Below, piece after piece: positions 31,226 to 35,307 of a stretch of 35,307 nt of DNA. A program made the translations under genes and the position numbers. This DNA comes from Gemmatimonadota bacterium (lineage in GTDB: Bacteria; Gemmatimonadota; Gemmatimonadetes; Gemmatimonadales; Gemmatimonadaceae), in assembly GCA_027307165.1 (NCBI GenBank), contig DAHUXM010000022.1, forward strand, positions 1-35,307, in the 5' to 3' direction. The notes under the pieces were generated by a model. The model did not search any database, was not told where the DNA came from, and saw nothing but the letters and a program-made list of their open reading frames with translations. Each line of letters opens with the position of its first letter. Position 1 is the stretch's first letter.

Positions 31226-33883
31226 CTACCGTGGCCTCAGCTGCATCACCCAGACGTCGCTCTCGCGATCGTCGACCGTGTAGTACATCCGGCCGGCCCT
31301 CAGTGCCCACTCGGGACGAAACGACCCCTGCGAAGGATCGTCGAGCGCCAACATCAGTGTTGGCGGTCCGCCAGTCACCGGCACGGACCAGAACTGCGCG
31401 TTGCCGCGCGTGTCATGAGTCTTGAAGTAGAGAGCGCGGCCATCGCTGCTCCAGAACGGCTGGCCTGCGAGCATGCCGTGATTCTTCGACGGATCGAACA
31501 CCATTCGCGGTGCGCCCGAGTCGGGATCGATTGTCTCGAGCGCGCCGCCCCAGAACGTACTGGTGGTGTACGCAATCGAGCGTCCGTCGGGAGACCACGC
31601 CGCATAGCCGCCCTCGTGCGTGCGCTGTACCGGCTTCCCCCATATTCCGTTCTTCCGGCGCACGACCCACACGCTCCCGGTGGGCCCGAAGATCGAATAG
31701 GCAAGCGCGTTGCCATCGGGTGACCACGCCGGCTTCGATTCCTGCAGCGGCGACGATGTCACGCGCTGTGGAGCGCCGCCATCCAGCGGAAGCACGTAGA
31801 TGTCGCGCGATCCGGATCGCCATGAATGGAATGCAAGCTCGCGTCCGTCCGGCGACGGTGTCGGTGAGAAATTGTCCGTCGAGTCGAACGTGAGTTGTTC
31901 CGGTACGCTGCTTGGCAGACGCTGGCGATACAATTCCGCGGTGCCGCTGACATCGGAATCGTAGTAGATCCACTTCCCGTCGGCTGATCCATCGAACTCC
32001 TCCACGACCTGTGCGCCTGTCGTGATCGGAAGAGCCGACCTGGGATCGACACCGTTCGGCGGAAAGGGAAGCGACCGAATGTTCGCAGTCGCAGTGTACA
32101 CGTCGTATGCGACTGTCTTTCCATCGGACGATATCGAGAGCGAGTGCGGACCGAGTCCCGTGGTGATCCGAACCGGATCTCCATCCACCCGGCCGTTGCT
32201 CGACATTTGTGCGGCGTAGATGTCGGGCGGCCCGAGCCGATCGGATACGAAGTACAGCCATCTACCATCGGGCGACCAGAACGGACTCTGGTTGACGGAG
32301 CTGCTATCGGTCACGGCGGAGATCGCGCCATCGCTTACCCGGACCGTGACGATGCGGCTCGGCGACCGGTTCCCGAGGAAGAGACCAAGCCTGGCATATT
32401 CAGCGTTGCCGGAAGCGCACGCGATGCTGGATCCATTCGGCGCCCACTGACACTCGGACACTTCCCGGAGCCGAGCCAGCGGGCGCGAGCGGCCGTCCGG
32501 CTCGTGGATGTACAGCGAATCACCATGAGCGTACGCGATACTGCGGTCATCGGGCGACCACACGGCATTGATGATTGGATCGCGCCAGATCGCGCGCATC
32601 TCCGGCCGCGGCGATCCGCCCGACGACGGTGCGCTGAACACGCCACCATTTGCAAGAAACAGGATTCGCGATCCATCCGCCGACCACTGCGGATTGGTCT
32701 CTACGCTGACGGAGTCGTCAGTGAGCTTTACCGCTCGGCCGCCTGCTATCTGGCGCACGTAGATCTTCGTTGTGATCGTGTTGCCTGCCGCATAGGCGAC
32801 GTACTTCCCGTCGGGCGAGAGCGCGGGCTGGATCTCGAGGCCGCGCTCCCATGTCACTTTCTTCGATTTACCGAACGCCGCAATCGGCGTGTGTGGCTCG
32901 TAGCGGTATCTGGCGATCATGAACGCGCACACGGTGAGCGCGAGCGCCCCTGCGACCGCAGCGATCGTCCACGATCTCGAACTGTGCGCACGCGTGGCAC
33001 CGGTACGCGAACGGATCCGCGCGGCACTTCCCGTCTGCGCTCCGGACAGTTCGTGCGCGAACTCCGCCGCGCTGGCAAACCTGTCCGCCGGCAGCTTCTC
33101 GAGCGCCGTGAGCACGGCATCCTCGACCGCGGGCGGAACGCTCCGTCGCCGCGGGATGATCGGTTGCGGGTCTTCCGTCATCACCTTCGCGACTATCGCC
33201 TGCGCGGTCGGCCCGGTGAATGGCGGCTCTCCTGCGAGCATCTCGTACGTGACTGCGCCAAGGGCGTAGATATCCGTGCGCGCATCGATGTTGCGCTCGC
33301 CCATCGCCTGCTCGGGGCTCATGTACTGCGGAGTGCCGAGCGAGAGTCCGGTCTGCGTCATGCGCTGGCCGCCAGCCTGCTCGACCGCGAGTGCGATGCC
33401 GAAGTCGGCGACGAGCGCGCGCCCATCGTGAAGGAGGATGTTCTCGGGCTTGATGTCGCGATGGATCACGCCGCGCTTGTGTGCGTACTCGAGTGCGTCG
33501 GCCGCTTCGGAAGCGATGCGTACTGCGTCGGCAACCGGAAGCTGACGCTCGCGATCGAGTCTTCCGCGCAACGTCTCACCGTCCACGTAAGGCATCACGT
33601 AGAACAGCAGTCCATCAGCGCTCCCGCTGTCGAACAACGGGAGGATGTGCGGATGCTGGAGATTGGCGGTGAGCTCGATCTCCTTGAGGAACCGTTCGGG
33701 TCCGAGGATCGCCGAGAGCTCGGCGTGCAGAACCTTTATCGCGACCTTACGATGGTGCCTGATGTCTTCGGCGAGGTAGACCGTAGCCATGCCACCCGCG
33801 CCGAGCTCACGCTCGATGTGGTAGCGACCGTCGAGGGATGCCCGGAGTCGTGCTGCTGGGGGGTCGGACGAGGAGTCAGACAA
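31226..33883 (-). CDS. Transmembrane Ser/Thr protein kinase with PD40/TolB-like beta-propeller
   Basis: 885 residues. The kinase domain (~20-285) has loop GAGGMATVY, Lys50 (VAIKVL), HRDIKPEN with Asp143, DFGIAL with Asp160 and GTPQYMSPEQ. One membrane helix follows (SWTIAAVAGALALTVCAFMI, ~305-325). The extracytoplasmic ~550 residues consist of repeated PD40 blades with motifs such as PALSPDGKYVAYA, PQWSADGSRILFL, PFWSPDGRWLYFVSD and PAWSPDGNALAYS, probably two propellers or one long one. The start is TTG: an in-frame TAG lies 15 bases upstream and no ATG or GTG precedes the kinase domain. A TAGATT hexamer lies 11 bases before the TTG with no Shine-Dalgarno, suggesting a leaderless mRNA. The ligand is unknown. 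Confidence 0.95.
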   Translation of the reverse strand: MSDSSSDPPAARLRASLDGRYHIERELGAGGMATVYLAEDIRHHRKVAIKVLHAELSAILGPERFLKEIELTANLQHPHILPLFDSGSADGLLFYVMPYVDGETLRGRLDRERQLPVADAVRIASEAADALEYAHKRGVIHRDIKPENILLHDGRALVADFGIALAVEQAGGQRMTQTGLSLGTPQYMSPEQAMGERNIDARTDIYALGAVTYEMLAGEPPFTGPTAQAIVAKVMTEDPQPIIPRRRSVPPAVEDAVLTALEKLPADRFASAAEFAHELSGAQTGSAARIRSRTGATRAHSSRSWTIAAVAGALALTVCAFMIARYRYEPHTPIAAFGKSKKVTWERGLEIQPALSPDGKYVAYAAGNTITTKIYVRQIAGGRAVKLTDDSVSVETNPQWSADGSRILFLANGGVFSAPSSGGSPRPEMRAIWRDPIINAVWSPDDRSIAYAHGDSLYIHEPDGRSRPLARLREVSECQWAPNGSSIACASGNAEYARLGLFLGNRSPSRIVTVRVSDGAISAVTDSSSVNQSPFWSPDGRWLYFVSDRLGPPDIYAAQMSSNGRVDGDPVRITTGLGPHSLSISSDGKTVAYDVYTATANIRSLPFPPNGVDPRSALPITTGAQVVEEFDGSADGKWIYYDSDVSGTAELYRQRLPSSVPEQLTFDSTDNFSPTPSPDGRELAFHSWRSGSRDIYVLPLDGGAPQRVTSSPLQESKPAWSPDGNALAYSIFGPTGSVWVVRRKNGIWGKPVQRTHEGGYAAWSPDGRSIAYTTSTFWGGALETIDPDSGAPRMVFDPSKNHGMLAGQPFWSSDGRALYFKTHDTRGNAQFWSVPVTGGPPTLMLALDDPSQGSFRPEWALRAGRMYYTVDDRESDVWVMQLRPR

Positions 33884-34346
33884 GGTGGGGATAATCTACG
33901 GCGCGAGGTGGGGGCGGGGGGATTTCGGGATGAGGTCGCAGCGTGGCGGATCGCCGGGAAAGCCGATCATTCAACTCTCAGCGCTCTTTGCCAACTCTCA
34001 GCGCTCTTTGCGTGGCGGCGAAGGATACCCGAACTTGGACAATGCAAACTCAAAGTTTTTGCAGCGAGTGTGCTCCATTGGGAAACCGCCCCATCCGTCG
34101 CACAAGTCCGGAATTCGTGTCGACCGATGCTGTATTGGTTGCAAATGGATGCTTGAGCTCACCGTAGAAGCGCGGTTGGCAACGTTTGTCGGAACGATAC
34201 CCATCTACGTAGGACGCCCAGAGGAATCTGAAACCTTCGATTTTCCCCGAGTTCTGGGTGGGATGCGTTACTTCCAACTGGATGGTCCTGGGCATGATTC
34301 TGATTCAAGGAGTGAGTCGGTGACGCGCAACCGAAGCCAAACATAC
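33884..34346. other. Foreign-looking lower-GC segment left of the IS3 element
   Basis: 463 bases between the kinase start and the IS end. From ~34020 the base composition drops well below the window average. One plus-strand frame is open throughout, ending MLELTVEARLATFVGTIPIY ... SVTRNRSQTY just at the IS boundary, but it has no recognisable domain. A 20-bp tandem duplication lies near its start. I regard this as remnant DNA rather than a defended gene. Confidence 0.45.
33972..34011. repeat. 20-bp tandem duplication
   Basis: CAACTCTCAGCGCTCTTTGC occurs twice back to back (33972-33991 and 33992-34011) with no mismatches, about 90 bases upstream of the kinase start. Confidence 0.85.
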
Positions 34347-34407
34347 TGACCTTGCCCCGATTTCATGGATACCTCAATGAGCCTGATATTCAGGCAGTAG
34401 GTGTTCG

Positions 34408-34751
34408 ATGGGAAAGCCAAGGGATCGGCCAAGCCGAAAAGCAATACGAGCCATGTATGGAAGCCAAGCGCGAAGCGAGAGCGAAGCGAGAGCGAAGCGA
34501 GAGCCGCTCTCCTTCAGTGCGGAGTTCAAGCTTGAGGCAGTACAGCTCATGCGGAGTCGGCGCGCTCAAGGGGTGAGCCTGGAGCAGATTGGCCGTGAGC
34601 TGGAGGTGCTCCCAGACAAGTTGCGTGCGTGGTCACGACAGGCGGATAAGCGCTCCGGTGCCAAGCCATCGGATGTCGTTCCAGGCAATGGCGATCTGCC
34701 GAGCGCAGAGGAAGAGATTCGACGCTTGAGGCGGGAGCTGGAAGTCACAGG
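34408..34751 (+). pseudogene. IS3 family OrfA remnant (helix-turn-helix transposase subunit)
   Basis: Reads SFSAEFKLEAVQLMRSRRAQ, GVSLEQIGRELEVLPDKLRA and AEEEIRRLRRELEV, the HTH_Tnp_1 domain followed by the start of the leucine-zipper-like helix. The natural C-terminus is lost where IS30-derived DNA begins near 34749. The N-terminus is disturbed by an 11-bp tandem repeat that produces the Ser/Glu/Arg-rich stretch ARSESEARAKRE. The ATG at 34408 is used; 34453 is an alternative. Confidence 0.8.
34469..34501. repeat. Three tandem 11-bp units inside OrfA
   Basis: Units CGCGAAGCGAG, AGCGAAGCGAG and AGCGAAGCGAG. Because 11 is not a multiple of 3, each copy gained or lost shifts the reading frame of the OrfA start. 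Confidence 0.8.
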
Positions 34752-34889
34752 CGCGCCAGCGATCTCGCGACCGTGGCGCTGGCACTCAATACGCGACCAC
34801 GCAAGACGCTAGACTGGAAGACTGCAGCAGGAGCACTGGATGACTTGCTCCGATTAGCGTACACAAAAATTGTTGCGACGACCGGTTGA
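34749..34889 (+). pseudogene. IS30 family transposase C-terminal fragment nested in the IS3 element
   Basis: 46 codons read RRASDLATVALALNTRPRKT, LDWKTAAGALDDLLRLAYTK, IVATTG then TGA. LNTRPRKTLDWKT is the hallmark end of the IS30 integrase domain, and VATTG is a common IS30 C-terminus. The fragment is in a different frame from OrfA and is followed within about five bases by IS3 OrfB sequence. Confidence 0.8.
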
Positions 34890-34893
34890 ACCT

Positions 34894-35226
34894 GGCCAAT
34901 ACGCGAGTGACGACTACCGAATGCTGCGTTCCGAGTACGGCGTCGAGTGCAGCATGAGCAGAAAGGGTCATTGCTGGGACAACGCTGTTGCTGAGAGTTT
35001 CTTTGCCACGCTTAAGACGGAACTTGTACATGGCGAGGACTGGCACACACGAGATGAGGCGAGAGCGGCCCTGTTCGAATACATCGAAGTGTGGTACAAT
35101 CGAGTGCGATGGCAGTCGACGCTCGCTTACAAGAGCCCGGTGCACTACGAGTTGGAGCAGATGCAGAAGGTCAAAGCAGCCTACACTCGGTGTCCATTAA
35201 ATCGGGTCAAGTCCATATCGCTATGA
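34894..35226 (+). pseudogene. IS3 family OrfB C-terminal remnant
   Basis: Begins GQYASDDYRMLRSEYGVECS and continues MSRKGHCWDNAVAESFFATL, KTELVHGEDWHTRDEARAAL, FEYIEVWYNRVRWQSTLAYK: the end of the rve integrase domain including the last catalytic Glu (AVAESFF). The first two-thirds of OrfB, with the first two catalytic Asp, are missing. The frame reads through the right inverted repeat and stops in flanking DNA at 35226. Confidence 0.85.
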
Positions 35227-35307
35227 CGCGCTGGGTAGGAGAGTAGGGCGGCGGGCTCAGGGCGGCCAATTGGTCATGATGTCGAGCTTAACGGCCTTAT
35301 ATCAGCT
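35216..35307 (+). pseudogene. RHS-repeat-like fragment at right edge (partial)
   Basis: Immediately right of the IS the plus strand reads YRYDALGRRVGRRAQGGQLV and remains open to the window edge. YRYDALGRRV is the core of RHS/YD repeats found in polymorphic toxin and surface proteins. Only ~30 codons are visible, so gene integrity cannot be judged. Confidence 0.5.

Larger units (their letters stand above)
34347..35215 (+). mobile_element. Decayed IS3 family element with intact terminal inverted repeats
   Basis: Left end 34347-34373 and right end 35189-35215 are inverted repeats matching at 22 of 27 positions without gaps, sharing the core CGATTT and beginning TG, ending CA as IS3 elements do. 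The element is ~870 bp, shorter than the usual 1.2-1.4 kb. It retains orfA and the C-terminal third of orfB, but the middle has been replaced by ~140 bases of IS30 origin. It cannot encode a complete transposase, though the ends could still be moved by an IS3 transposase supplied in trans. The flanking triplets TAC and TAT are near-identical, possibly an altered 3-bp target duplication. Confidence 0.85.

Noticed and set aside
32144-34156. 670-codon open frame on the plus strand opposite the PD40 kinase
   Set aside because: Long but Arg-rich with no domain; it is antisense to clear kinase motifs and PD40 blades.
1-35307. tRNA, rRNA, CRISPR arrays and known riboswitches
   Set aside because: None recognised by eye; a tRNAscan, Infernal or CRISPR search would be decisive and was not possible here.

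Overview
This is a high-GC chromosomal segment that looks like a soil-type Gemmatimonadota genome. I infer this from gene content rather than from a marker gene: two Pkn-type Ser/Thr kinases with C-terminal TPR or PD40 beta-propeller sensors, two secreted M28 peptidases, an S10 carboxypeptidase-like hydrolase, several predicted lipoproteins, and sparse operons. No rRNA, tRNA or CRISPR array was seen.

Layout. 1-1083: membrane acyltransferase running off the left edge. 1476-3743: small ferredoxin-like-fold protein, a palindrome-rich gap, then a secreted lipoprotein. 3825-6595: subtilase with a PKD tail and a YkuD_2 L,D-transpeptidase-like protein. 6892-10433: a TPR kinase translationally coupled to a DUF1801 gene. 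10690-13121: an M28 peptidase and a frameshifted peroxiredoxin (bcp). 13196-17579 (minus): FMN split-barrel protein, M28 peptidase, and a DoxX-NirK-cytochrome c fusion. 17807-20026: S10 peptidase convergent with msrA. 20109-21547: a DUF2249 gene divergent from a CBS-HPF fusion, with an FNR/CRP-like dyad between them. 21658-25837: alpha/beta hydrolase, two-cupredoxin lipoprotein, MscS channel. 26270-28519: GH89 alpha-N-acetylglucosaminidase. 28520-29225: gene wreckage with an IS110 remnant. 29226-33883: DUF981-like membrane protein, YCII protein, small secreted protein, PD40 kinase. 33884-35307: lower-GC foreign-looking DNA with a decayed IS3 element that carries an IS30 fragment inside it and appears to interrupt an RHS-like sequence.

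How the genes fit together. Much of the window is envelope and secretion biology: proteases, a glycosidase, a peptidoglycan enzyme and membrane proteins. A second theme is redox and copper: the NirK-like fusion, the cupredoxin lipoprotein, MsrA, peroxiredoxin and DUF2249. CBS-HPF suggests ribosome hibernation linked to energy state. Convergent gene pairs are separated by strong hairpins or repeats. The observations I would check first are the tripartite copper nitrite reductase-like fusion, the CBS-HPF/DUF2249 locus, the IS3/IS30 chimera, the bcp frameshift, and the repeat and palindrome clusters in intergenic DNA.
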